A DNA stretch of 64,000 nt from Thermodesulfobacterium geofontis OPF15 (lineage in GTDB: Bacteria; Desulfobacterota; Thermodesulfobacteria; Thermodesulfobacteriales; Thermodesulfobacteriaceae), in assembly GCF_000215975.1 (NCBI RefSeq), contig NC_015682.1:744001-808000 (forward strand), written 5' to 3'. This document shows, in pieces, positions 57,137-64,000 of this stretch; positions within the stretch are counted from its first letter, which is position 1, and every line of letters starts with the position of its first letter. The notes under the pieces are model-generated. The model did no database searches. It was not told the DNA's origin and saw only the letters and a list, made by a program, of their open reading frames with translations. The position numbers were made by a program, and so were the translations under genes.

Positions 57137-57436
57137 TTATTTTGATAGATTTTTATCAATTTTAGGTTGAGGAGTAGGTATATATTGTTCGCCTCCTCCT
57201 CTCAAATTTCCTGACCGGCCTGTATCAAACCCTTGGCCTGTTTCTTTTCTTGCTCTTTCCCAAGAGCTATCCAAATCTTTATAGTTCCCAGGTGATGTAG
57301 AATCTTGTTTTGCTCTCCAACTATCTCCAGAAGTTCCAGTAGCTTGATCGTAGGCAGAATCTACACTATAAGCTATCCCTGAAACACTCAGCAAAAACAT
57401 CATACTAACCACATAGTTTTTTAATAATTTTTTCAT
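57137..57436 (-). CDS. Small exported Gly/Ser/Asp-rich protein
   Basis: 99 aa with a signal peptide (YVVSMMFLLSVSGIAYS). The mature part is hydrophilic and probably disordered (SAYDQATGTSGDSWRAKQDS, SGNLRGGGEQYIPTPQPK). No family recognised. It overlaps the stop of the 1073-aa PDZ gene by 4 bases, with AAGGAGG in that gene's end, so the two are translationally coupled and may be partners. Confidence 0.6.
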   Translation of the reverse strand: MKKLLKNYVVSMMFLLSVSGIAYSVDSAYDQATGTSGDSWRAKQDSTSPGNYKDLDSSWERARKETGQGFDTGRSGNLRGGGEQYIPTPQPKIDKNLSK

Positions 57437-60400
57437 AGCAGACCTCCTTGTGATTTTTGGTTAAGTTTTTGTAACTCCTCTTCTATCTCTTTTATACGCT
57501 TCATCGTCTTTTCTATGTATTCTTTTTGGGCTGACACCGCCTTATAGTAAAGATCTAAATTCTTCTCAAACTCCTTCATCTTCCTCCAGTGAATAAACAC
57601 AACTGTTACGTCATAGCCAGTGTTAATTAAATGAGAAGTAACTTTCACCAAGTCTTGGGCCGTATCACTAATACCTGGCATAGCGTTTATCGCCTTAACC
57701 ACACCTTCGGCTATATCTTCCCAAGTATGTTGTTCCACAGAAGCCCAGTCAGTATAATCCTTGGTGTTTAAAAGCTGTTTAAACCGCTCAAGTTCTTTTA
57801 CCCTATCTGAAGATTTTGAAAAGTATTTCTTTAACTGCTTAAACAAACTATCCTGGAATATGTCTAACATTATCTCTTTAAACCGTTCCTCACTTCTCGA
57901 AATAGCTTTTTCGGTCTCCTCCCTCCAGCTTTCAAACTCTTTTGTATTTTCTAACATCCCTTTAGTTAGTTTATCTAAGTTGGTTTTTGCCAAGTAAAGT
58001 TTATGTCTAAGGTCAGACAATTCCTCTCTAAGCTTTTTTTCGTCAGGCAAAAGACTTTCTTTTTCGCTTCTTCCTCGGCTTTCAGCCCTCTCATCTAACG
58101 TCGCAGGTTTCGGTTTTTGTTTTAAAACCGTTGGGTCTATCCCTAAGGTTTGATTAGGTGTTAACTCGGCTATTTTTTGTCCTAATGTTAGATAGTCTAA
58201 AGGATTCTGTCGGTAATAGCTTAAAAGTTCGTTAAGCTTCTGGAGAGAAGCTTTGACCTTAGCCTCTTCTTCCTTTGCTTTAGTTAAGATTAGTTCATAC
58301 TTTTCTGGCTCAGTATTTTTAATACTTTCTGCTGAATAAACTTCTCTTTTTAAACGGGTGTAGGCATCTAAATTAGCTGAAACTACCTCCAAAACCTTTT
58401 TATTTAAAACCCCTTGGGAACCTATAGGGAGATTACTTAATTTTGGATGAACATAAGGACCTATCTTTGCTCCCAGGGCTGAAAGGTCAATCTGTCCTAC
58501 CATGGCTTGGGCGCTTTTTTCAGCAAAGTCTCTGGCAGATTCTAGGTCACCTGCAAGGGCTGAATTTAGGGCCTTTTCTGCTAAGGCTGAGCTCGCTGCC
58601 AATTGATGAAGGGCATCCTTGGTTTCTATATAATTTCCCTGTATCCACGCATTACTTTTTTCTCTATAATCAACCCCTCCTCCGTGGTTCTCGACAAAAA
58701 AGGAAAAACTATCCCGTATTTTTGAATAACTAAAAGTGGCAACAGTAGCACCTGAAACTCCAGAAAGCCCCTCTAAATCTACTTTTTGGTAAGCAGGAAG
58801 GACTACCTTAAGGTTATTAGCTTTTATCCATCTGGCTAAGGCTAATACCTTTTGGATTTCTCTCATCGTATGTAATGAGGGAAAAATTTGGGCAAACTCT
58901 TCATATCTACCGGTTAAAATCTCTACGTATTCCCTTAAAATATCGTTATACCAAGAAGGCATACCTGAAGTTAAAGGTTCACTGCCGATTTTAACCTCTG
59001 ACTTAATAAAATAAAAAGCTGAGTTATCAGGACTCACTTTTAATTCTACTTTTCCTGGGAAAAGCCAATAACGGTCAAAACCGCTTTTCATCCCTTGGAA
59101 CTCTCCACCCTTCCCTTTTTCATCAACCCTTTTATTAAGGTAAGCAATGAAGGGATAGAAATCTTTAAGATTTGCTGTTTCAAGATTTAGAGTAGTTAGA
59201 TACTTCAGCGTATAGTCTGCATAAAAAAAAGTTTTAGCTATATAAGTCTCTGAAGATAGATTAACATATGTTGGTTTAGTTTCGATAAGAGGAAGCTTAA
59301 AACGTTTTTTGAGAAAGGAATCGCTTAAAACAAGATTATTTAGGATAATATTAAGTATCACTTCTGTTTGAATTTCTTCTAATTTTCGGTTGGTAAATTC
59401 GCTTAACTCTTGGTCAAAAACTTTTTCTGCAGGAGCCCTTTTTATCAACTCATCTATGGTGCTTTCTTTTACCCCAATACCTTTAAGAAAGTTTTTGTAA
59501 AAAAGAAACAAAAGTTGACGAATAGCTTCCCTATCGTTTAACTTACCAGAATTATAATCACTTCTTATCTTTTCAAACTCATCGATAACTCCTAGCGTCT
59601 CGTAAATTTCTCTAAACCAATGTCCTGCATGATCTGTACCATAAACCTCAGCAAACCTGCGAAAACCCCACATCTGCACCACAGCTGCCCCATACTTTCC
59701 TTCAAAGCCAGCGGCTACGAAAAGCTTATAAAAAAAGTTTTGCAGGGCTACATACTGCTCAATTTGGGCTCTATTATCAAACCTCCAATTTTTAGACTTA
59801 GGATCCCAATCCAGATAAGCCTTAAATTCCTCTGGAGTTATAGAGTAAGCTTTAAGTCTGGCTAAAAGAATTTGTTTTTCTGGTAAGGGAAAAGAGGCAT
59901 ACAAAACTTCCTTTAGTATACTTGATACCCAATTAGCTCCGTAAGCATGATCTCTAGCTATCCTTTCCATCTCTCGGTCAAAAATAGACTTTATCTCGTT
60001 CAATGCCTTGTATGTGTTTTCCGTAGGGTCTAAAGAAAAATAAGGGTATGGATAAGTAAGGGCCTCATCCAATATTTGTATATAAGGGAGAGGACCGGTT
60101 TTATACCTATCGTCATAATGTCCTACGAAGGTAATTTCTCCTGTATTTTTATCTATGAAAACCCCATCTAAAACGTTAAATGAAGAAACTTTAGCCAAAA
60201 GGCTTGTTTTATCAGGAATGTCTACCTTCCTATTTGCTTTGTCTATCAACCTTTCTCCTGAAAAACCTCCAGAGGCTACAGATAACATTTCTTGAGGCGG
60301 TTTAATCGTAACCCCTAAGGTAGGATTTTCTTTAGGTATATTAGCCGAAAGAGATAAAGTTTTACCCTGCCTTAAAATCACCAAAACTACAGGGTTCTTC

Positions 60401-60654
60401 CCTGTGTTAACTGCATCTAACAAAAGACTTTCTATATTTTCAGATGACACGGGAAGACCGTTAATCAACAGAATGATGTCTCCAGGAAAGACTCCTGCCT
60501 TAGCCGCAGGAGAACTTTCTATTACGTTAACTACATACACTCCTTTGTTGTTTAACCCTTCAGACCTAGGGTTGCGAGAGCCTGTTGAGTAAGAATAGAA
60601 GATACAAACCATAAAAAAAGTTAAAAATAAAATTAAATTAAACCTTTTTAACAT
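57433..60654 (-). CDS. Very large exported PDZ-domain protein
   Basis: 1073 aa. An N-terminal hydrophobic segment (FNLILFLTFFMVCIFYSYS) is followed by a PDZ domain at about 38-110 (GVYVVNVIESSPAAKAGVFPGDIILLINGLPV). Then comes DGVFIDKNTGEITFVGHYDDRYKTGPLPYIQILDEAL and a long, mainly helical region with ENHGGGVDYREKSNAW. The C-terminal 250 residues are coiled coil. No peptidase triad seen. Its base composition (stretches near 45-50 % GC) is clearly higher than the rest of the operon. It is the promoter-proximal gene, behind AGGAGAT. Confidence 0.65.
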   Translation of the reverse strand: MLKRFNLILFLTFFMVCIFYSYSTGSRNPRSEGLNNKGVYVVNVIESSPAAKAGVFPGDIILLINGLPVSSENIESLLLDAVNTGKNPVVLVILRQGKTLSLSANIPKENPTLGVTIKPPQEMLSVASGGFSGERLIDKANRKVDIPDKTSLLAKVSSFNVLDGVFIDKNTGEITFVGHYDDRYKTGPLPYIQILDEALTYPYPYFSLDPTENTYKALNEIKSIFDREMERIARDHAYGANWVSSILKEVLYASFPLPEKQILLARLKAYSITPEEFKAYLDWDPKSKNWRFDNRAQIEQYVALQNFFYKLFVAAGFEGKYGAAVVQMWGFRRFAEVYGTDHAGHWFREIYETLGVIDEFEKIRSDYNSGKLNDREAIRQLLFLFYKNFLKGIGVKESTIDELIKRAPAEKVFDQELSEFTNRKLEEIQTEVILNIILNNLVLSDSFLKKRFKLPLIETKPTYVNLSSETYIAKTFFYADYTLKYLTTLNLETANLKDFYPFIAYLNKRVDEKGKGGEFQGMKSGFDRYWLFPGKVELKVSPDNSAFYFIKSEVKIGSEPLTSGMPSWYNDILREYVEILTGRYEEFAQIFPSLHTMREIQKVLALARWIKANNLKVVLPAYQKVDLEGLSGVSGATVATFSYSKIRDSFSFFVENHGGGVDYREKSNAWIQGNYIETKDALHQLAASSALAEKALNSALAGDLESARDFAEKSAQAMVGQIDLSALGAKIGPYVHPKLSNLPIGSQGVLNKKVLEVVSANLDAYTRLKREVYSAESIKNTEPEKYELILTKAKEEEAKVKASLQKLNELLSYYRQNPLDYLTLGQKIAELTPNQTLGIDPTVLKQKPKPATLDERAESRGRSEKESLLPDEKKLREELSDLRHKLYLAKTNLDKLTKGMLENTKEFESWREETEKAISRSEERFKEIMLDIFQDSLFKQLKKYFSKSSDRVKELERFKQLLNTKDYTDWASVEQHTWEDIAEGVVKAINAMPGISDTAQDLVKVTSHLINTGYDVTVVFIHWRKMKEFEKNLDLYYKAVSAQKEYIEKTMKRIKEIEEELQKLNQKSQGGLL

Positions 60655-60883
60655 GGGTTATCTCCTTTTTCAAATTAAAAGTAAATATATTCAGAGTGAT
60701 TAAAAGTTTTTAAAATAAAAATTGTCAGAAAGATGGAAGACTTATAATGAATGAGCAGGAGGTTGAAAAATATAAATGCGCTTCCGTAGAGCGGGTAAAC
60801 TTAAACATTCAAAAATTTTTAGCACACAAATAAAATTTTTCAAGGTGTAAAAAATTAAAGATGAGAAAATATACTCTTAAACT

Positions 60884-60913
60884 GGGTGTGTGTCCCATTA
60901 ATTGTGTAAAGAC
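60884..60913 (+). repeat. Solo IS256-type terminal motif, copy 1
   Basis: Contains GTCCCATTAATTGTGTAAA, very like the IS256-family terminal repeat (consensus core TCC-x-TATAATTGTGTAAA). No transposase gene follows within the window. Same orientation as the copies at 61109 and 62211. Confidence 0.5.
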
Positions 60914-61108
60914 TTAAAAAATAAAATGAGTATGATAGCTTTCCCAATGCTTGATAACTTTAAACTACCATGTCCTTTCTAAAGTAATTTTTTATAAATT
61001 AAAAAACCTACTTTTCTATTTCCTAATTGGGAAATTTTTCCTCAAATGGAGAAGCCTTTTTAAAGGAATTTATGCATAATAAAAGTCACTATGAACTTTA
61101 AACTTATA

Positions 61109-61130
61109 GTTTCATATAATTGTGCAAAAA
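61109..61130 (+). repeat. Solo IS256-type terminal motif, copy 2 (degenerate)
   Basis: GTTTCATATAATTGTGCAAAA keeps the ATAATTGTG core with one change in GTGTAAA. Weakest of the three copies. Confidence 0.3.
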
Positions 61131-61276
61131 ATGCAATTTTTTTGTAAAATTTTCTTTTTTATTCTTAAAAATTTATTGAAAAATTAAGCTTTTCGATGAG
61201 ATTAATACTTCAAAAATTGGGCATATTTTTTGAAAAAAAATTAATAAATAAAAAACCAAACAGGGGGGGTGTAGAT

Positions 61277-61591
61277 ATGAAAAGATTGGTAGCTCTTTTA
61301 GCAGGTATTTCTTTATTAGGATTTTCTGCAGTTTATGCAAAGGGTCCTCAAGGAGGGCCTGCTGGTCCTAAACCTTATCAAGGTGCTGGGATAGGTAAAG
61401 AAGTTAGCGAAGAAGCAAAAAGTGAAGCTAAAAATGAAAAACAGAAATTTGGACAGGTTGTTAAAGAAGAAGCTCAAAATAAGACGAGAATTATAAAACA
61501 TAAAGAACTAAAACAACAGCAAAAAGAACAAAAAAAGGAGCAAAAACAAATTCGTAAAAAGGCTGGATCAGAAAACGCAACCTCTCAGTAA
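61277..61591 (+). CDS. Small exported Lys/Gln-rich protein
   Basis: 104 aa from the ATG at 61277, which has GGGGGGGTG 6-8 bases upstream; the frame is open to 61196 but that start has no site. Signal peptide KRLVALLAGISLLGFSAVYA, then Gly/Pro-rich (KGPQGGPAGPKPYQGAGIG) and a highly charged helical end (KHKELKQQQKEQKKEQKQIRKK). No family known; it resembles acid- or stress-induced small periplasmic proteins only in composition. It has its own strong terminator, so it is an independent unit on the strand opposite the cargo operon. Confidence 0.65.
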   Translation: MKRLVALLAGISLLGFSAVYAKGPQGGPAGPKPYQGAGIGKEVSEEAKSEAKNEKQKFGQVVKEEAQNKTRIIKHKELKQQQKEQKKEQKQIRKKAGSENATSQ

Positions 61592-61618
61592 GTCTGTTAA
61601 ATTGTTTTAGCAAAAGTG

Positions 61619-61668
61619 GGGACAGAGGGAAAGGCACTTTCTTTCCTTCTGTCCCTTTTTGTTTTTTA
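61619..61668 (+). terminator. Strong intrinsic terminator after the Lys/Gln-rich gene
   Basis: A 15-bp stem (61619-61633 with 61641-61655, one G-T pair), 7-base loop, followed by TTTTTGTTTTTT. It is the strongest terminator visible in the window. Confidence 0.9.
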
Positions 61669-62046
61669 GTATTTGTCACCGTTTTTATATATTTTTTCTC
61701 ACCTAACTTTGATATGCTCAAAGCATATAATCTCAAAATTAAGTTGTAAGAGTATAAAGATTTTTAACAGTTTTTTGATTAAGCTGAAGGCTTGTTATTG
61801 TTTTTATGTCATCAGGCTAATGTAAAAGCAGAAAGAGAAGGAAGATTAAGGCAAAAAATTAAAAAGAAATCAAAACCGTTATCGCTCAAATTAATGTCCA
61901 GTAAAATCATTCTCAAATTTACTCCAACTGCAAAACCTTCTGTAACATTTTTTTCTTAAGATAGGGTAGGTTTCAACGAAAAACCACTATTTCTTTTCAA
62001 TTTTTAACAAACCTTGCCCTTCCCTACTTCAGGTCTTTAAGACATT

Positions 62047-62060
62047 TAGTATCGATACTA
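62047..62060. repeat. 14-bp perfect palindrome
   Basis: TAGTATCGATACTA is self-complementary along its whole length. It could be a protein-binding site; no gene start is close enough to call an operator. Confidence 0.4.
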
Positions 62061-62150
62061 CTAGATGTAGCTTTGAAACCTTACCTGAGAAAACTAAAAA
62101 AGCTTGTTTGTTAAGTAAAGCTTTACTAAAAATTTTAACAGGTTATAACA

Positions 62151-62197
62151 AATCAAACCTAATCAAACCTAATCAAACTTAATCAAACTTATCAAAC
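62151..62197. repeat. 10-bp tandem repeat, about 4.7 units
   Basis: AATCAAACCT, AATCAAACCT, AATCAAACTT, AATCAAACTT, then a partial ATCAAAC. It resembles an iteron-like or slippage array and lies just before an IS-type end and the barrel gene's 3' side. Confidence 0.75.
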
Positions 62198-62210
62198 GGC
62201 ATTTTCGGTA

Positions 62211-62235
62211 GAGTCTCATTAATTGTGTAAAAATA
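62211..62235 (+). repeat. Solo IS256-type terminal motif, copy 3
   Basis: GTCTCATTAATTGTGTAAAA, differing from copy 1 mainly at one base in the core. It lies 12 bases from the 3' end of the outer-membrane protein gene. Confidence 0.5.
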
Positions 62236-62246
62236 CAATTCAGTTT

Positions 62247-63041
62247 TTAAAAGGTTATTCTTAACGTAGCACCAGTTTCAGTTGAATGGTTTTTAGGTTC
62301 AATCCATCCATTTCCCAAACTATCATAAGAAATATCAGATTCTTTTATATTCCAATACTTAACATAAGGTCCACCTGATAGCTCAAAAGACTTAAAGTTT
62401 CTTACAATACTTACACCAGCTCTTATTCCATAACCATCATCTTGAGTGTTTTTTATATCTTCATAAGACGCTGGATCAACATCACTTAAATATGATTTTA
62501 CTTTTCCACGAATAAAGTAATCATACTCGGCATAGCCTTTAATTTTCCAGTTGGGATTAATGTAATATACTCCAGAAATTCCTATAGGTACATAAAAATA
62601 TCTAATGGTTCTTTTATATCCTGAAGCACCTAAGTTTGTTTCTTTTCCAGATGAATCATCAGTAAGTTTGCGGTATCCAAAACCTACATAAGGCATGAAA
62701 GAAATGTTTTTGTAAGGAAACCATTCAGCACCTAAGAGTAATCTTACCTCAAAAAGTCTATCTTTTATTCCATCCATATCACCTGATTCATCTGAAGAAT
62801 AATCAACTCTTGACCAAGCATATTTAGCTTCAAGCCCTGAAACAAGGTTCCAACACTTGTTTAAAGGATATTTTAGATATCCCTCTCCAGCAATTCCATA
62901 AAACCATCCTCTTTCTTTCATTACACCTGGTTCTTTGTAAGTGATATAACTCACATCAGGACCGAGGTTAACTTCATACTCAAAAGCATAAGAAATACTA
63001 AAAGATAGAAAAATCCAAAGTACTACTAAAAAAGATAACAC
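62247..63041 (-). CDS. Outer-membrane beta-barrel protein
   Basis: 264 aa from a GTG at 63041 with GAGGGG upstream. Signal peptide LSFLVVLWIFLSFSISYA, cleaved before FEYEV. The mature protein alternates hydrophobic and polar residues in strands (LFEVRLLLGAEWF, ISFMPYVGFGYRKL, RYFYVPIGISGVYYI, WKIKGYAEYDYFIRG) and ends TGATLRITF, with the terminal Phe recognised by the BAM complex. An OmpA-type or porin-like 10-12-strand barrel is likely. It could anchor other cargo proteins on the cell surface, but no interaction is shown. Confidence 0.75.
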   Translation of the reverse strand: MLSFLVVLWIFLSFSISYAFEYEVNLGPDVSYITYKEPGVMKERGWFYGIAGEGYLKYPLNKCWNLVSGLEAKYAWSRVDYSSDESGDMDGIKDRLFEVRLLLGAEWFPYKNISFMPYVGFGYRKLTDDSSGKETNLGASGYKRTIRYFYVPIGISGVYYINPNWKIKGYAEYDYFIRGKVKSYLSDVDPASYEDIKNTQDDGYGIRAGVSIVRNFKSFELSGGPYVKYWNIKESDISYDSLGNGWIEPKNHSTETGATLRITF

Positions 63042-63345
63042 ATTCTATTCCCCTCTTGAAGTTATCTAATTTTGAAATCTACTATAATTTTTAAATTTTA
63101 TCAAATGATAATAGGTTTGCCAAAAATTTTAGTGTGGCTATTTCAAAAAACATTTACTTTTGGTTTTCCTACAAATGATCTTTAGATAAATATTTTCACT
63201 ACCTAAAGGCTCACCCGACCTTTAATTTTATTGAGCCAAATAAACCCTCTATTCTAAATCTATTCCCTCCCTACCTCTCCCCGGTTCTCCTTTGCTACCT
63301 TCCTTAAAGAATGCTTTATTTTCATTCTAAATGTCTCTTTAACTC
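63042..63345. other. Intergenic region between the barrel gene and an unknown gene
   Basis: 304 bases; the minus strand should carry the promoter of the barrel gene. I see no RNA gene and no clear repeat. A pyrimidine-rich tract (CCCTCCCTACCTCTCCCC) lies near 63267. Confidence 0.3.
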
Positions 63346-63639
63346 TTATAACAGCTCACATCCAAGCTCTAAAACCCTCTGAATTATGTCTATCGCATCC
63401 ATGAGAACTTTTAAAAGCTTCTCATCCAAATTTTTAACTCTGAAGTCGCTAATCCTGTAGAGAAGGGGTAGGAAGGTTTTGTTGAGAAGCCAAAGCAAGC
63501 GTTTCTCTGTGAGGGGCGTCCCATTAAAGTTTGATACAACCATAAAGCTATGATAAGACTCTTTGCATATTTTTAAAGTCTTCCACACTTTTTGTTTTAG
63601 GTGTTTCTCCTCAAACCTCCCATCTAAAATTAGTATCAT
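63346..63639 (-). CDS. Hypothetical protein, last cargo gene before attR
   Basis: 97 aa, no signal peptide, not recognised. Begins MILILDGRFEEKHLKQKVWK and is helical with a leucine-rich second half (LLWLLNKTFLPLLYRISDF, LMDAIDIIQRVLELGCELL). No Shine-Dalgarno is visible, so it may be a remnant of a longer gene. In the position where integrative elements often keep small regulators or excisionases, but the sequence does not show such a fold. Confidence 0.4.
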   Translation of the reverse strand: MILILDGRFEEKHLKQKVWKTLKICKESYHSFMVVSNFNGTPLTEKRLLWLLNKTFLPLLYRISDFRVKNLDEKLLKVLMDAIDIIQRVLELGCELL

Positions 63640-63781
63640 TACAAAAATATCATATAAACTAAAATTTTGAAACAGCCTCCAATTGTACTTGACAAAAATG
63701 AATGTGATGTTTTAATTGAACTTGTTAGAAAAGTTAGTGAAAATGCAAACTTGTGGCTGTGTTTACAAAAACTTTACCTCA

Positions 63782-63812
63782 ACAGATACGGCTTTGTTTA
63801 ATCTGTATCTGT
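63782..63812. repeat. Inverted repeat near attR
   Basis: ACAGATAC and GTATCTGT (8 bp) are separated by 15 bases, immediately before the TGTCGTCACTG motif shared with attL. Candidate recombinase arm-type or excisionase site. Confidence 0.4.
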
Positions 63813-63820
63813 CGTCACTG
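63810..63820. repeat. Shared end motif (right copy)
   Basis: TGTCGTCACTG is an exact 11-base match to the reverse complement of the palindrome at 43399-43415. It lies 62 bases inside the right core. Confidence 0.45.
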
Positions 63821-63881
63821 TTGTCAGTCTCTTTTTTTTCGTTTTTGTTGTTTTTTCTTGTTTTCCTTTTGTTCATTTCCA

Positions 63882-63929
63882 CCTGTCACGCAGGAGGTCG
63901 CGGGTTCAAGTCCCGTCAGCCCCGCTTTT
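63882..63929 (+). repeat. attR core, displaced 3' half of tRNA-Asp
   Basis: 48 bases matching 43326-43373 with one mismatch (G at 63910). It lacks the 5' half of the tRNA, so it is not a functional tRNA gene. It marks the right boundary; the 71 bases that follow belong to the original chromosome and show no feature. Confidence 0.93.
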
Positions 63930-64000
63930 TATTTTTTCTATATGGCAAATTTTACTTTTTCCCTTAAAAAATTTTTTCTTTTTCTCTTTTATCCCTCAAG

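Larger units (their letters stand above)
60655..61276. other. Non-coding stretch with IS remnants upstream of both transcription units
   Basis: 622 AT-rich bases between the divergent PDZ gene and the small exported gene at 61277. It holds two solo IS256-type end motifs (60884, 61109) and a 28-codon frame at 60747-60833 (begins MNEQEVEKYKCASVERVNLN) that looks like a coding remnant. It must also contain the operon promoter; a TATATT about 35 bases before 60654 on the minus strand is the best -10 candidate. Confidence 0.5.
61669..62246. other. Non-coding stretch with short repeats
   Basis: No credible gene. It contains a 14-bp perfect palindrome (62047-62060), a 10-bp tandem repeat (62151-62197) and an IS256-type end (62211-62235). 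A short open stretch near 61822-61960 reads like decayed coding but matches nothing I recognise. Confidence 0.5.
43326..63929. mobile_element. Integrated element at tRNA-Asp, about 20.6 kb, with an exported-protein cargo operon
   Basis: Bounded by 48-bp direct repeats (one mismatch) of the tRNA-Asp 3' end. A tyrosine recombinase gene abuts the left repeat. The cargo is 15 minus-strand genes for mostly secreted proteins, then an IS-remnant zone, two more exported proteins and one unknown gene. I see no replication initiator, relaxase, type IV secretion, phage capsid or restriction gene, so it looks like a satellite-type genomic island rather than a phage or conjugative element. The recombinase is N-terminally truncated, so it may no longer excise by itself. 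Confidence 0.88.

Noticed and set aside
58443-58733. Plus-strand frames within the PDZ gene (also 59620-59865, 60404-60592)
   Set aside because: They are opposite-frame shadows in a more GC-rich gene with no coding signature of their own.
63520-63535. Another IS256-like end (GCGTCCCATTAAAG)
   Set aside because: Only the TCCCATTAA part matches and it lies inside the plausible coding frame at 63346-63639.
63716-63967. 83-codon plus-strand frame ending near attR
   Set aside because: Its C-terminal AGGRGFKSRQPR is the sense translation of the tRNA-Asp 3' half, a common artefact. It starts at TTG and has no binding site.
1-64000. CRISPR arrays, rRNA genes, restriction-modification and toxin-antitoxin pairs
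   Set aside because: No regularly spaced direct repeats of CRISPR type and no rRNA or recognisable defence enzyme were seen anywhere in the window.

Overview
The window is an AT-rich bacterial chromosome segment, close to 30 % GC over most of its length. It most likely comes from a thermophilic, sulfate-reducer-type lineage such as Thermodesulfobacterium or a relative. The clues are the base composition, siroheme-decarboxylase (AhbA/AhbB) homologues of the alternative heme route, many zinc-binding ribosomal and adenylate kinase variants, and gene orders tig-clpP-clpX-lon and dnaG-rpoD. The species is inferred, not proven.

Positions 1-17334 hold one very long plus-strand translation operon. 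It begins with the 3' part of fusA, then tuf, then the S10, spc and alpha blocks from rpsJ to rplQ, with secY, adk, map, infA and rpmJ inside. Genes are separated by 0-26 bases in most places and several overlap. Positions 17354-24467 continue on the same strand with a CCA-adding-enzyme-like nucleotidyltransferase and the proteostasis set tig-clpP-clpX-lon. Rho and tRNA-Asn follow on the minus strand. Positions 26127-43081 are ordinary chromosome: an AhbB-like protein, a family 39 glycosyltransferase, DUF4390 plus an NtrY-like kinase, polA, rpsU, mutS2, dnaG-rpoD-ahbAB, a TauE/SafE permease, an M48 protease with TPR repeats, and sixA. Two tRNA genes (Val, Asp) follow.

From the 3' half of tRNA-Asp at about 43326 to an imperfect 48-bp copy of it at 63882-63929 lies an integrated element of about 20.5 kb. 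A tyrosine recombinase lacking most of its N-terminal domain sits at its left end. Its reading frame runs through the attachment core and antisense across tRNA-Asp. The cargo is the most unusual part of the window: 15 closely spaced minus-strand genes (44155-60654), nearly all starting with a signal peptide or lipobox. They include an inhibitory-type serpin, a SIMPL/DUF541 protein, a 1073-residue PDZ protein, a periplasmic WD40-like protein next to a protein with a caspase-companion-like motif, two paralogues with a shared N-terminal half and unrelated C-termini, coiled-coil proteins, small Cys-rich peptides and a lipoprotein. I saw no replication, conjugation, restriction or phage structural gene. 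The right end (60.7-63.9 kb) holds three solo IS256-type terminal motifs, a small exported K/Q-rich protein with a strong terminator, an outer-membrane barrel and short repeats.

The best candidate for an undescribed system is this all-exported operon carried on a tRNA-Asp element. Other points of note are tuf, whose codon usage differs sharply from every neighbour and which has a four-Cys insertion, and a one-polypeptide AhbA-AhbB fusion overlapping rpoD.
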